Counted from the first letter of the stretch, positions 11,387 through 24,600 are shown. The stretch: 64,000 nucleotides of DNA from Bimastos eiseni (GCA_959347315.1 OY365816.1:27898461-27962460), one strand, 5' to 3'. A program made the numbers and translations. The notes: generated from the letters alone by a model not told the origin.

Positions 11387-14300
11387 ATGGCGAAAGCAAC
11401 GGAGCTCCTGAAATCACTGTCTCTCATCCGCTTCATCTTCATTTTACTACTACTCAGAACGACATATTCAGGTTTACGTTTTTTAATTAATTAAGTTTCT
11501 TTAATATTCGTTTTCGTTTGTAATTAATTCATATGGGCCTAGGCTAACGGCCTAGTCCCTATAATTTGTAAAACTATATTGTATTAAGATATTGATTAAG
11601 CTCCTCTATACACAGTTGAACCTGACACTGATACAAATGAGATATGAAGTCGACGATAACTAGGTCATTGAGCTAGATTATCTGAAGAATACATCTGGGA
11701 CTTTTCAGCATAAATCGGCGGTCGCGTTTGTTTTTGCTAAGGAACTAAAACTTAATATATAGAGCCTGCAATATAAATAAAATGTGTTCAAAAGTAGATT
11801 GTTGGCGTGGAGCAGCATAAATTTTGTTCAAACTTTCGGCGATTGTACGTTCAAAGTTATCCTACCGATTACCCGGATGTCACTTTGTCACGGCCATCGC
11901 CCGCAATGTTTCAGAAAAGACAATCACTGATTCGCTTTCACAGTGCGGCGTCATATCCCTTCCATTTTAGTCCAAGTGAGAACCGTTCAAAGGCGGCGAT
12001 CCCAGTGCGCAAGGTTACGAGGAAAGAAATAAGCAAGGTGGCTAGAGTTATTCTGAAATTTGATATCGCCCTTCTTCCAAAATATTTTGCTCAGAAGTGC
12101 ATACATACGCCTCGACGGCGCAACTGCAGTTGTACTGCAGAGTAATTGTGCGCGATGGACTTGCTCAGTAACTCCCCGGACGTGAGTCGAACCCACTCAC
12201 TCAGCGCACACTGAACGTTACAGGCCGACCGCTCTAACCAATCGCCACTGATGGATAGAGCACATTCCTATAACTTATCTGCTATTTAGTTACAACCACA
12301 GGAACGACGCAGTCAACTACATCGGCAACTACGCAGTCAACAACTACTGGAACGACGCGGTCAACAACATTGGCAACGACACAGTCAACAACTACTGGAA
12401 CGACGAAACAAATCACCGGAACGACGAAACAAAATACTGGAACGACGAAACAAAATACTGGAACGACCAAACAAAATACTGGAACGACCAAACAAAATAC
12501 TGGAACGACCAAACAAAATACTGGAACGACCAAACAGATAACTGGAACGACAAAGCAAATTACCACTGCATCGAATAGAACAACGTACAGTGAGTAATAA
12601 TTTTTTTATATCTAAGATAACTTGACAGTACACATCAGAATAAGTAGACCAAGGCCTAGTTAAAATTGAATTCGATCCATTACCATCTGATCGGTTCCAG
12701 TATATGCTCTAAGCTAAGCTATTGTATTCAAATAAAGATACATGTATCTCTTCTAGACTTTTATTTTACTATATGTTTAGGCGGATAATTATATTCCGAG
12801 GACATGTCCAATCTGCGAAATTCAATTCTGGCATATTCCGCTCTTCTGTTCTAATTTCTATATACTGCTTCATTCCGCTTGTTCTATTATATTTATTCCG
12901 TTCTGTTATGTTCTCATGTATTCTGCTCTCTGTTGTTCTCTTATATTCTGTTCTACTCTGCTTTTATTCTGCTCTGTATTCTGTGACATTCTATTCTATT
13001 CTGTTCTATTCTTTTTCAGCGTTGTATTGTTAGATTCTATTCCACTTTTGACGCTGCATGCTGGATAGGTCGCTAGGGTTGCTAATAAAATAAAATAAGT
13101 AACTGTTAGATTTTAGTTCAATTCTGTCCCATGGTGTTCTAAATAATTCTGTTAAAATTCATTCTATCACATGATTCTATCCAGGGCCGTACCGAGCTAT
13201 AATTGCGCCCTGTGCCTAGTTAATTGCGCCCTGTGCGTAGCATCAATTTGGCGCCCCCACATTTTGAAAGTGCATTTTATGGAATAATAAGTAATTCCAT
13301 CCTGAAATTTGCGCCCTTTCCACATTTGCGCCTGGGGCTAGGCCCCTCTGGCCCCTCCATCGGTACGGCCCTGATTCTATCATATTCAATAATATCATGT
13401 CCTATTCCATTCTGTTTAATTCGATTCTGTTTAAATCCATTATGTTCTATTCTGTTTCATTTAATTCTATTGCCATTCCGTTTTATTGTTCAATTCTTAA
13501 ATAAATTCTATCCAGCGTCTATAGATTTCTATTTCTTTCATTCAGCCGTTCCAGGTATCGATCGATTTCTGGCTGCTCCAGTACAGCTGACAAGGTGAGC
13601 AAAAATGACTCACAGTTGAGCTTTGCAGATGAATATCCACTTCATTTCGATTTTTACTTATTCATTAGTGAGCCTATTTTAATGTCGTCGAGGTTTTAAC
13701 TTATGATCGGTTCGTTTAAACTGTGGCGTCATTTCTAGTTTGCTGACCATAATTAGACTCAGGCCAAAGACTCCCACAGACTTCTTTTCTGATAATCTGA
13801 TAATAGATAGACTGCGGGGAACAAGCTCTCTTTCTGTAGCAAATCGGTTCTTGAGTGACGGTGAAAACGTTCAGATAATGGCCAAACTTATTCGTTTCTC
13901 GGGTACTTGCAGCAATAGATCCTACTCGATAGAACATATATACTAGAGTAACTATACATGCAAAAGCGAAGGTCAAGAGAATGGTTTATTTTGTTGATCT
14001 TTTTAATTGAATTATTTTATTAAAGACCTGAAGGGACGATACACTTGACAGTTCGCCGGGACCCTGAACCAACTTTTGGACGGTGACCCATAGTTTTGGA
14101 AACACTGGATTAAATCATAATTATTATATTTAGATTAGATTTGAGTATTAATTTCTACTTATAAATGTTCGGTGTTTTTTTATTGCTTCCACTTAGTAAC
14201 TGTCGATATTGCTTTTCTCTTATTCAGCGGAGGAAGTCTTCTGACTGTCATTGGTTCTTCGTTTGATTCGGTTGTCAATCCTCAGGTCAACGTCACTGTT

Positions 14301-17300
14301 GTACTCGTACAACCAGCCTCGTGCAACCGATGTCGTCGTGCACCCGACCTTACCCAACCGTACGCTATCAACAGTTACATTGGGGTTTGTTCACCTGATC
14401 ATGTCTGTCTGATGTGTCAAAAAGGCCATAATCGCCATTATCATTCTTCATCGTTATGGATGATCGCCTTAATCAACAAGCACGTCAAAGTCATGATCTA
14501 AGCTATCAGAAAACATCCATAGGCCTAATGCTTGTAATCTATCCCAGATAGCAGAAAGTTTCCTATTTATAAATATTAGATTCACAATGGCGCCGGCTTG
14601 GAACATTATATATAAAATGCAGAAACCACCCTCGAACATGCCCAGAAACACTTAATTTCCAGCGCACTTCAATAAACTTTGGTGCGAGAAAGAAACCTGG
14701 TCACGATCGCGATCAGAGTAGCCTACGCCAAGATAGAGAAACATTTCGCAATTTTGAGGGAGTGTTCTTTTTGTTATTATTTTCTTCTTCATCTTCTTCT
14801 CTTTCTCCTCCTTCTTCATCTTGTTTTTACTTTGAATTTTAGCATTTACATTACACGTGCTTTCTATTTGCGTGCATTGCTGACGTTACATCAGATAATT
14901 ATAAGGATCGTTAATTCAGCTCTCTACTACACCGCAGTTGGTTCACGGTGCATTGATCCCCGTTGTTTCAAATAAGTATCTTTTAGTTTCACTGGACCGA
15001 TAGATATTCTAGGTAATGACAATCATGACCTGCGGATAACGGCTTAGTTTATCTGCTGCGTCAATAGAAACGCGATCACAAAACAATACTGGCAACATGC
15101 CCTAATAATTCTCTTGTTAAGTAGCTGCTATCCAGCTGATTCCGTTAGATCTTCTTTATTTCAGGACTGCACTTGCAAGTCATCGGAAAACATGACCTGC
15201 CTTCTTCCCGATCTCCACCTACCGGACAATTTCACTAGAAAGTTGCAAGATGACAAACAGAACAACAGAAACTACTCCATAGCAGAGAGAGGAAGCGTCG
15301 CTAGGCTCTTCGGACCAGAGGGTTCCATGGCCTACGTCTACCTTGGATTCAATATCGATGACGACGGAAAGTACGATAACGTCAGCGATCGGAGATCCGG
15401 TATACGGGATCAGCTACACTTCAATTTCGTTCCACCTCCAGTCGTCAACAGCTCGGTGGAGTTGATTATCTTCCACCCACAGAACGAAGATGAAATCGAA
15501 ATTGAGGTTAGGCGTTAAGCAATGCTCCGTTAAGTTGCGTGGCTTCGATCAGTCTCTTGCAACCGGGGCAGGAGCTTCAAATTAGTGGAACCGGATTATT
15601 TATCAAGTCTTTTAAAATTAAGAATATATATCATTGTATTAATCTGTGGTGCAAATACGCAGTCTCCGAGAGTTTTCCCGCTATAGATAAATATATATGT
15701 GTCTGTTTTGTCTGTTTGTCTCCAATTACACTGTTTCAGGTAGAGCAGCTTATTAAAAACCGACGCTCTATGTCTGTCTGTCTGTATATTATAAATGTAT
15801 ATATCATATATAAATATATATATATATATATATGTCATGTAGATATATATATCAAATAAAGTACGCAAATTGTGTCGTCAATTTCAGTATATCACTGTCG
15901 AATTTTGTGGTCAGGTCAAGAAGACTAAATGGTGCTAAGGTGATCGGTAGCCATTGTGAAGTAGCCGAGCCAGGATATCATACCATAGCAGCCGCAAGTC
16001 GTGGTATTAGGTCTACGTTTAACCATGCTATTATGTTCCAAGCAGATGACCTCGTAAATCTTATTTCTATAAATACATGCTTCAGTATACTGTAATGTTC
16101 ATTATTTAAGGGCAAGTGTATGCTGTGTTTATCGTTTCAGGGCAACTTTCTTTTGGACGGATGTAGCTATGGGGTTCTGTGCGAGGTACTAGTGGGAGAC
16201 GGTTCGTGTAACATTACTCGAGTCACGGATAATGTCATGGCGTGTACTCCCCCGAAAGAAAAACCTAGTCAGTCTGCAGACGATTTCTTCTGCCGCCCAA
16301 TCCACCCGAAATCATTGAAAATTGAGGTACCGACGCAAAGACGACTTTATATCGTTCACATATATTCTACCAAATGTTATTTTAAAAAAATTTATGGATG
16401 CAACTCTCATAAAATTCAAGTTTCTCTTCGCTCACTGTACCCAAGTTTCCAATAAATTGTTTATTTTATATATTTCCATTTATGAACACTGATTATTAAG
16501 TGCAGTGTTAAAGGATACAAAAGACCTACTTAACTATTCCTTGCAGAAATATGTTTTAGCCTTGATCCCTCTCTCACATTTTATGCCTACGACCATATTA
16601 AATTTTAATTGTCCATTAATGACAAACTATTCATATCTGTAGATTACGCACAGTTATTATTTGCAAGGATTTCATGATTCAAATATTGATAAATTAATTT
16701 AATTAGGGGATCAGCATCTTTTCTAATTTAATTAATTGCGTGATGTTAGTAATTCTAATTTCAAAGCTACCACTAACATTTATCACCCCAACCCACAAAT
16801 ACTGGATCCGCCTTAGGCTACATACCCTGGATAAGCCATATTTTCAAATCAGACACAACTTTACCCATAATAATTATATCGACTTAAAAGTGATCTCAAC
16901 AATTTTAGTTAATATCTCTTTTTTAGATACATATCGGGTTCCGGATTTACTACTACAAGTGCCTCGACTACTATTTCCTAAACCTAAACCTCATATTAGG
17001 ACTTTCCGTTGGCCTCGGAATTCTAGCACTCATAGCTCTTTATGTAGCGCTAGTCCTCTGCCTTCGCAAACTGCAGAGGTCTCGTAAAACGCGTCCACCT
17101 AGCGGCGGACAGATACCACGACCAGAGAATGTCGCCCGGTCTCGGTTTTCTTTCAAAAGGCCGCCTCCGCAATCGGATCTCCCAACTATCCCACAAAAAC
17201 CCAAACGAAACACCAGATTTGGGAACATACGAATGAGCATCCTTCGAAATCACAAAGCAAGCGGCTATAGCACGGAAATTCAAAACGACGATTATCTTCA

Positions 17301-17661
17301 AAGCCAAGATGGCGTCGAGCCTCAACCTTTTTACACCATACCACAAACTGCTGACGTTGAGATCCAAACTGATGACGTCACAGCGTGGTTTCAAAGAAAT
17401 AATCACCGCAGAACTATTTATCCACCCGTATACCATAAGAGCACAGATAATGTGTACATGACGACTATTGACAGTGAACCCGACAATGGCGTTGGAGGAC
17501 TCAAAAGCACTACGAAGCAATCCAATTTTCCACCGCCTTTGGGTAACAGCTGGGAAAACTATGACTTTATCCTCGGTCGAAGCGAATCAGACGGCAAAGA
17601 AACATATGTAAACTTCGATGAACTGAAATTCAACGTTAACGATGAACTGAAATATGTTTAG
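11387..17661 (+). CDS. Gene A: mucin-stalk IPT single-pass receptor
   Basis: First paralogue of the cluster. Exons rebuilt from splice sites and phase: 11387-11471, 12290-12589, 13546-13594, 14228-14384, 15165-15506, 16141-16326, 16927-17661; 617 aa, all junctions in frame. Residues 1-28 are a signal peptide (LIRFIFILLLLRTTYS). About 29-128 is a Thr-rich stalk ending in 7-residue GTTKQNT repeats, probably O-glycosylated. 129-145 is only the last strand of the first IPT domain. 146-311 is the second IPT (GGSLLTVIGSSFDSVVNPQ, then CNRC and MTCLLPDL). 312-373 is a cysteine-bearing third IPT-like module. The transmembrane helix is about 393-418, then RKLQRSRK and a disordered tail of about 200 residues with RRTIYPP, SWENYDF and YVNF. 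The IPT arrangement resembles Met and plexin ectodomains (family knowledge); there is no kinase or RasGAP domain. It lacks the two first-IPT exons seen in B-D. Confidence 0.82.
12059..12250 (-). repeat. tRNA-derived SINE, gene A intron 1
   Basis: Read on the minus strand, a tRNA-like head (GGCGATTGGTTAGAGCGG as A-box region, GGGTTCGACTC as B-box) is followed by a body that closely matches 20446-20645. It ends about 40 bases before the stalk exon acceptor at 12289. Confidence 0.7.
12835..13540. repeat. ATTCT/GTTCT-rich tract in gene A intron
   Basis: Imperfect TTCTATTCTGTTC pentamer-like sequence fills the intron before the first-IPT remnant. Matching tracts precede the first IPT exon of B (about 23230-23700) and C (about 33670-34030 and 35170-35450). 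This supports the view that these introns are homologous. Confidence 0.6.
13182..13373. mobile_element. hAT-type MITE, 192 bp, gene A intron 2
   Basis: The element has perfect 14-bp terminal inverted repeats (CAGGGCCGTACCGA and its complement) and a perfect 8-bp target-site duplication, ATTCTATC, at 13174-13181 and 13374-13381. Eight-base duplications and CAGGG ends are typical of hAT transposons. It has no coding capacity. Confidence 0.9.
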
Positions 17662-17755
17662 AGCAATGAGTCCAAAAACGGCAAGAAATTATTTGATCAA
17701 ACGAACTGGTACAACTTCCAAGGCTGTCCTCGAAAATTTGAAAGACGTTTCCAAT

Positions 17756-18290
17756 TGACATTCTGGCATACAATTAGCATACCGAGTTAGTCAAGTCAAG
17801 TCAAAAGTACTTTATTCTTCACCAATTGTTCAGTTAGTCCTATCACTATTATTATAGGTCAGTTAATAATATGGGTGACAATGGGGAAATCAAATCTCAT
17901 TAACAGGCTCGCCCAATTTCACAAACCATGCACTTGCGTATCAATAGACTAATGTGGCGATATATAAATTTTCGTAGCGAACGAGTGAAAGACATAATGC
18001 AGAATTCTTCAGATTAAAAAAATTCTCATTGGCAGATTGCTTTGAAAATGTCTGTTCCTAACTCTTGTTGCCTTTGTCTGTCTTACTCTTCATTCTGATT
18101 CCTTGTTGCGGGCATACTGTTGCGTCTGGTCACTAATTCGTTCAATTGTAATCGTAATCGTAATCTTCAAACTTCTAAAGCTTCTAAAGCTGTGTCGTTG
18201 CCGATGTTGTTGACTGCGTCGTTCCTGTGGTTGCAACTAAATAGCAGATAAGTTACTAACTCGGTATGCTAATTGTATGCCAGAATGTCA
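17756..18290. repeat. Perfect 36-bp inverted repeat with 463-bp spacer
   Basis: 17756-17791 is the exact reverse complement of 18255-18290. The left arm starts 95 bases after the gene A stop codon. The right arm directly abuts the reversed piece of gene A exon 2. Confidence 0.9.
18190..18254 (-). pseudogene. Reversed fragment of gene A intron 1/exon 2
   Basis: On the minus strand this reads through the same sequence as 12271-12334: intron end GCTATTTAG, acceptor, then the first Thr codons of the stalk (ACCACAGGAACGACGCAGTC). It differs at only a few positions. It is a partial inverted duplicate with no open context and cannot be functional on its own. Confidence 0.8.
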
Positions 18291-18506
18291 CTCGATAGCC
18301 AAGCGTAGGGCGCACGCTTATTCACGAGGGCTGTGTCAAATCAGATGGGCTGTCAAAAGGGTAGTTAGATGTAGGGAAGGGTAGGTCGGTGTCCGGTTTG
18401 GTCCATCCTGATGTCCAGCGCCCCAATTGCACTTCCATCCATCCAGCTATCCTTCTGTTCGTCACTGCGACCGTTGTTGCGTAGCCTATATGCGTGGATG
18501 AGGTGC

Positions 18507-18507
18507 C

Positions 18508-18544
<37 letters not shown>
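18507..18544. repeat. (GTCT)n microsatellite
   Basis: Simple tetranucleotide run. Confidence 0.95.
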
Positions 18545-19886
18545 ATCTGCCTGTATGCCGGCCAAAAACGTGTGAGTCGTGAACGCATCACGCATCTACA
18601 CACTCAAATCACTGCTCAAGTTTACCTTAAAATGAACTTAACCGTGCCCGTATTGTTCGTAGAAATGTCTCTATTACGAACGACAACACAGATCAACACA
18701 CACACACACACGCATAGAGTAAGACATAGAGTACGACATGAAGTAAGAAAGAGTGGGAAATTGACCCTCTCGTGTATACAAGTCACTCAAATTGAAAACG
18801 CAACGAAGCGTGGAACGTATGCACTCTCCTCTAAAGCTCGTAATTATGCTTTCGAAAGTCTATAATTGTGTCATTAATAAAAGTGATGACCTGAGTCTAA
18901 GACTCCACAATTCAAGGACTTCGGTGTCTTGGTATATTTATTTATGTGTCCTCTTCTTGTCTGTATGCCTCTCTGTCATTCTGTCGGTCTGCTTGCTTTC
19001 CTGTTGTCTGCCTTCCTGTCTGCCTCTCTAATTTCCTGCCTTGTGAAGCGTGCACACATCGCACGCATGGGCGTTCAAACCAAGTCGTCGAATGTTACTT
19101 CCTGAACAACCATCACCTGTGAAAGTTACTTCTTTATCAACGACAACACCGAACACACAAACGCACACAGAGACGCATACAAAGACACGTACACGGAGAC
19201 TCTCTTTCATCCATTAAGTGTCGCCTCACTTGAAAAGCGAACAAAGCGTCAACTAGGCTTTTCTAGTAGACTTTCTCGTTCAGGGTCGTTGCAAAAGTAG
19301 AATGTCCACAACAGACGACACTAATCACAGGCATATAGATACACGCCTCAGACACCAGAGTGGGCCTACCAGACTCTTAGTCGACTTACAAGGGGTTCGA
19401 TTACTGACTGACGTCTTCTGAACCCCTTAAAACTCTACTTAAGTTGCTCGCGCTTGACTTAGTAAGTGTTGTGTTAAGTTATGTTTTGTCAAATTCATTA
19501 ATAAGTAAGTTAGTAAATAATTACATACGGTATTAGACTAAACAAGCAGGCGCACAATAGCTTACAAGGGGTATAAATGTTAGCATCTATTTTAAACAAA
19601 GTCACACGACACCTGCGTAATAAAGATCTGCTTTCAAAGGCCTCAATTCTAGGTAGGATGAGGTCATGCGACCTGCATTGCATGTTGCAAGAGGTGACTT
19701 CAGTGGGTAGGAAAAGATCGAGAAGGATGTAACATGGATTCAACAGGACTTAGCGAAGAGGAGCAAAGTCAGCAATAGAGTGAGTGGACGTGGTCCACTT
19801 GATTAAGACACATTTGGAGTTACTCAATGCAGTAGTAGACTAGTAGTCTTTTCAGCAAGAAATGTCTGCTGGCATTCGATGATTTT

Positions 19887-20113
19887 GAGTCAAACTGGTG
19901 ACGTCACAGCAGTTCCTGGAACCAGTAACCGTATGACTGTTTTTCCCCCCGATTATCTTCAATGCTCGGATAACGAGTATATATCGAATATTAATGACGA
20001 CGGCCATAACGGACTCGGCGATGGTGTTGGTGGCCTGGAAAACCATTCGAGGCAGTCCCAGTTCCCATCGTCTTTCGAAAAAAGCTGGGCCAACTATGAC
20101 AATGACCTCAGGA
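19887..20113 (+). pseudogene. Cytoplasmic-tail fragment, near-identical to gene B
   Basis: It encodes the middle of the last exon of gene B (27761-27986), from the QTGDVTAVP segment through NRMTVFPPDY to WANYDNDL. By eye it differs at about three positions in 227, so the copy is very recent or has been kept alike by gene conversion. It has no transmembrane part, splice site or tail end. At 20114 it joins abruptly to the intergenic sequence that is also found at 30885, upstream of gene C. Confidence 0.88.
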
Positions 20114-20445
20114 ATGCCCGAAGATTTGCTTTTCAGGAGTATGTTGCCTAGCAACTTGCGGCATTAGCTTCTTCATGTTCTTTGTCTCTTAGCCGAGAGT
20201 GCCAGAGAATTGTTGTCCTTAAAGCGGTGCAATGGTCTTTAATCTCGACACGGGTGACCGATTAGAGAATACCTATTACGCCGAATTCCTGCACAAAGTC
20301 TTAAAATTATCGGTGATAAACTCTATCGTTAAGTCTCAATTCGTATTTTGATCCTGTTACCGGAGACTCACTCAGCTTTCACATGGCTTTTTAGACACTT
20401 TCGCCTAAAGACCAGAAGAAATTATTACAATACAATACAACTGTT

Positions 20446-20645
20446 ATTTGACATCGCCCTTCTTACACTTAAGTTCAGAAGTGCACACTCGCCTCGACGG
20501 CGCAATTGCAGTTGTAATGCAGAGCAATTGTTCGCGAAGGACTTGCTCAAGGTCCCTACACAGTGACTCCCCGGACGAGAGTCGAACTCGCTCACTCAGC
20601 GCACACTGAGTGTTACGGACCGACAGCTCTAACCGCTCGGCCACG
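20446..20645 (-). repeat. tRNA-derived SINE copy
   Basis: On the minus strand: TGGCCGAGCGGTTAGAGC (A-box region) and GAGTTCGACTCTC (B-box), followed by a body shared with the copy at 12059-12250. The acceptor stem does not pair, so this is a SINE and not a tRNA gene. Confidence 0.75.
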
Positions 20646-21643
20646 GTAGTACGGTAGTAGTTCGTCTGTGGCTTAACAGAATCTCAGTCTTTCTCTCGTT
20701 GAGTGAGACTGCTTGCAGGCACATCGCGTAATTGGATGAAATAGATATTCATAATAATGACCATAAAGACAAATATCTCATAATATAATAATCTACAGGG
20801 GTTGAGGCAAAACGCATGCTCTAGCACGCTCCATAAACTAGAATTTCAAATGGTGTATTACCCATACAAACAGGCAGAGTTGGTGAACGTCCGTATACCA
20901 CGATTAATTTTATGCAGTTTTGAGAAGTTGAGGTCTTAGGGTGGACAGAAACAAACATACCTGAGCGTCATTTGACTTCACTCTGACCATACATAGTCCT
21001 ACTTACTTACCATTACCTTAACTCTACCCCTCCAATTATTATATCAAACGCATTAGAATTGGTCTCTCACCGCGGTCTCAGACAGGGTTAGTCCTCTCAG
21101 CAGTGCAAGGAACTTTATCTGTAACAGGTAAGAAGTGTAGAACAATGCGTGGGCTTAAGTGAAGCATAACGAGGCAATAATTATCATTGTGTAGGCCTCG
21201 GCTGAGCAGCTTTTGCAGTTAGTCAGACAAGCTCGCGTGCAGACTCGGTTCATCGTTGAATCGGTCGTGCGGCAACGTTGCGTTTGCAGCGATCGGCTGT
21301 GAGAATGAAACTAAATGTGACAAGGACAGAGACAGAGACAGAGGCAGACCTTGAGGCAGAAAGGGATAGAGAGGCATGCAGTAACTGTTGAACGCATTAG
21401 ATCGTGTTATATATAATTATATATATATATATATATGGATCGCAACTTAAGACTCGGCTTGACAAACAGACAGGCAGTCAGGCAGGCAGAGGTAGGCCAA
21501 AGTAAGCCCTCCTCTTTTAACACCCCTCCCGTGCAAGGCCTATGTAATCATTGGGACAAACGGCTTGACTTTAGTAAACCAAGAGTAAGCCTTCTGTTAT
21601 AACACTTTCATTCACTTTGTAGTCTAGTTTATTTAGGTCTACA

Positions 21644-24600
21644 ATGTCGAAGTCATTTAGACTTCCGATTCCGACATTCATTTGCCAGATGTCGTTTCTA
21701 CTGCTTATCAAAACCTCATTTTCAGGTATTTTACCGATATATTCATTGTGTAAATGGGCGAGTATTGAATTTTCTTGAATTGAACTGAATGCTGGCTAAG
21801 CTCCAACAACCCATTGTAAAAAGTCTTGAACGAAAAGATTAATGAATAGCTGAAGGTGCAGACAAATTAACAATAATTAGTCCGCTGATAGGATCATCTG
21901 ATTTCTCATCAGAGCTTTCAACGGGGCGTTTATAACAGCACAGTTAAATATTTAATCAATAATAAGATGATTTATGCAGTGCAGTAACTCAACCACTGCA
22001 GAGGAAAGGGTAAATTCAATGAATCAACATTAGAGGAATGGTCACTCGTCAAGTTTCCACGTAGGCCTACACATATAACTCTCAAACATAGATATCGCCC
22101 TGATTTATAATTTGCCTCTACTTGAAAATATAAAGTTTTTAATCTCCAAGGGCATTACTTTTATTTTGCAAATATGATCATTCGCCAATTCTTCTTCATA
22201 ACTAAAGATGAAGAATCAGCTTGTCATGTCAAAAAGATGTGAAAATTCTTGCTCTAGATTATAGCCCAAAAAGTAGTGATAGGACGTTACATAGTTTACA
22301 TTCCTGTGCGTATTGGTCCTTTTGGAGAATCTATATATAAGTTTTTGTCAGCCTTGAATGAACTGTTTTGAATGAGTTTTAATACAGATAGCATCACAAT
22401 TTGCCCAAAAACATGTGCCACTATATAGGGGTCATATAAGGAATGACCAGCAGCCTTGATATCTGATATCTATTCATGACAACAGTAACAGTGACAACAA
22501 CGACAACACCTGTGACAACAACATCTGCTACGACAATTCCTACAACAACTACACATTGGACAACGACGTCAGCTCCTACAACGACGACATCACCTCCTAC
22601 AACGACGACGACGCCATCTCCTACAACGACGACAGCACTTACTACAACGACGACACCACCTACTACAACGACGACGACGCCATCTCCTACAACGACGACA
22701 GCACTTACTACAACGACGACACCACCTACTACAACGACACCACCTCCTACAACGACGACAGCACTTACTACAACGACGACACCACCTACTACAACGACGA
22801 CGACACCACCTCCTACAACGACGACAGCACTTACTACAACGACGCCATCTCCTACAATGACAACACTTCCTACAACGACGACACCACCTCCTACAACACC
22901 GTCAGCACTTTGGACAACGGGGACAACCACACAACCTATGCCAACAACTGAAACAACTTCAACTGCGCGATTTGATGGTGAGAAGCAACATCAAAGGAAA
23001 TCTAATCTATTCTAGTTTGATCTAATTTAATCAAGTCATATCAGATTACCAAATGATTTGATCCAATGTGATTCAATTTCTTCCAATCAAATAGTTGTCT
23101 TGTTTTGTCTGAACTCATTCAGTTCTATCCAAATCGAATCAATTTGAGTCTATTAATCTGTTCTTAGCACATTTGTTCTAATCATTATATTCTATAAGTT
23201 ATCTCAAGAAGTAATAATCTCTCTAAGCCGTCTTTGTAATCTGTCACTCTATTCTGTTCTAGCTTGTTCTATTCCTCAATATTCTGTTCTACATGTGGTA
23301 ATTCGTGCATTGGGTCGTCTACGGTTTTCTTCAAGAATAAAACAAAAAACAATTAATGTCAATTAAATAAGCAAATATATAGTTAAGTCAATTGATTGAT
23401 AGTCTGTTCTACAGTTGGTAAAGCCTGCAATGGATCATAATGACAAATCTCTATTTTTCCATTCTCTCCTGTTCTAATCGATTCCATTATGCTCTAAACT
23501 CTTCTACTCTGGTCCAATTCAGTTCTAATTCATTGAACGATGTTCGAATATTCTGTTATCTTCTATGCTCAACTCTGTTCCATTTCGTTGCTTTTCTGTT
23601 CCGCCTCGTTTTACCTTCGATTTGGTTCAATTCCATTTATTTTCTGTTCAGTTCTGTACAAGACCTATCTGATCCAGTTTTCAGACACTTTTATCTAGTG
23701 TCTATCCTCTTCAATCGTTTCAGTCCTTGACAGTCTCTTACCAAACCGTGGTCCAGTGGCTGGAGGCACGAAGGTTACCTTCAGAGGTCAAGGACCCATC
23801 AATGCAATCGCCGACGTCTACTTCGGTTCAGCTGGTTCTGGAATCATCGCCAACTCGTAAGGTCTCGTCTAAGAAAGTCCACAAAACCATGAGGTCAAAC
23901 TTAAATGACCGGGGGCCAATTTAGCCTCATCTCGAAACCAGTTTAACATCTAATCATCGGATCAATTAATGCGATGCGACCTGTGGCAATTTTGGTTAGA
24001 AATTTGCGGTCAAGGTAAAAATTGGAGAACAACAGTTTATAAAAAATAAGAATGTCAGAAAAGTCGCTCAAGTTGCTGTATACTGAAAACTAAGTAATAT
24101 TATATTTCTGTTATTATAACCTGTGTAAGTATACTGTAATGTACAGAATGTAATTATCCATGAATACCCATGCATAGTTTACAGGATAAAGCAGTTGTAG
24201 TTGTTTCAGTGAACGACACTGTGTGGTAACAAGGATCAATAGCGTCGCCCTCCTCTTTTATCCACGCTCGGGACTGGCACTGTCAGAGTACGACCAATGG
24301 TGCAGTTACATGACATTGCATAAACAATACGATGCCATAACTTAGAATAGCGAACAATAAAAGGTTTCTTTTGGATTATCCTTCCTTAGAACATATGACA
24401 GTTTACTCGTCTACTCACCCTCCGCCAATAAGAGCGGAAACGTCACAATCACCCTAACATTCAACGGCATCAAAGCAACGACGAATCTCTTCTTTGAATA
24501 TCGACCAAATCCAGTCATAGTTCGATTTCTGGTCGCACCCGTTCAACTGACCAGGTAGAAACATCTCAGAGCTTAACTTTCGAACTCACTTAACTGTTCT

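Larger units (their letters stand above)
17662..21643. other. Region between genes A and B: rearranged fragments and repeats
   Basis: No intact gene. It holds the inverted repeat pair at 17756/18255, a reversed fragment of gene A exon 2, an R2 copy (about 18290-18365), a GTCT microsatellite, a duplicated fragment of the gene B tail, a SINE, and from about 20114 onward the 5' flank of the unit that also lies upstream of gene C. Confidence 0.6.

Noticed and set aside
12370..12597. Stand-alone Thr-rich small gene
   Set aside because: It is the stalk exon of gene A, bordered by an acceptor at 12289 and donor GTGAGT at 12590, with phase 1 at both ends.
20563..20645. tRNA-Ser/Leu-like sequence on the minus strand
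   Set aside because: A- and B-box are present but the acceptor stem does not pair and the body is shared with 12.1 kb, so it is a SINE head.
22421..22951. Other long frames across the gene B stalk, such as a Tyr/Asn/Asp-rich plus-strand frame
   Set aside because: Shadows of the ACAACGACG repeat. Only the Thr/Pro frame joins in phase to the signal peptide and IPT exons.
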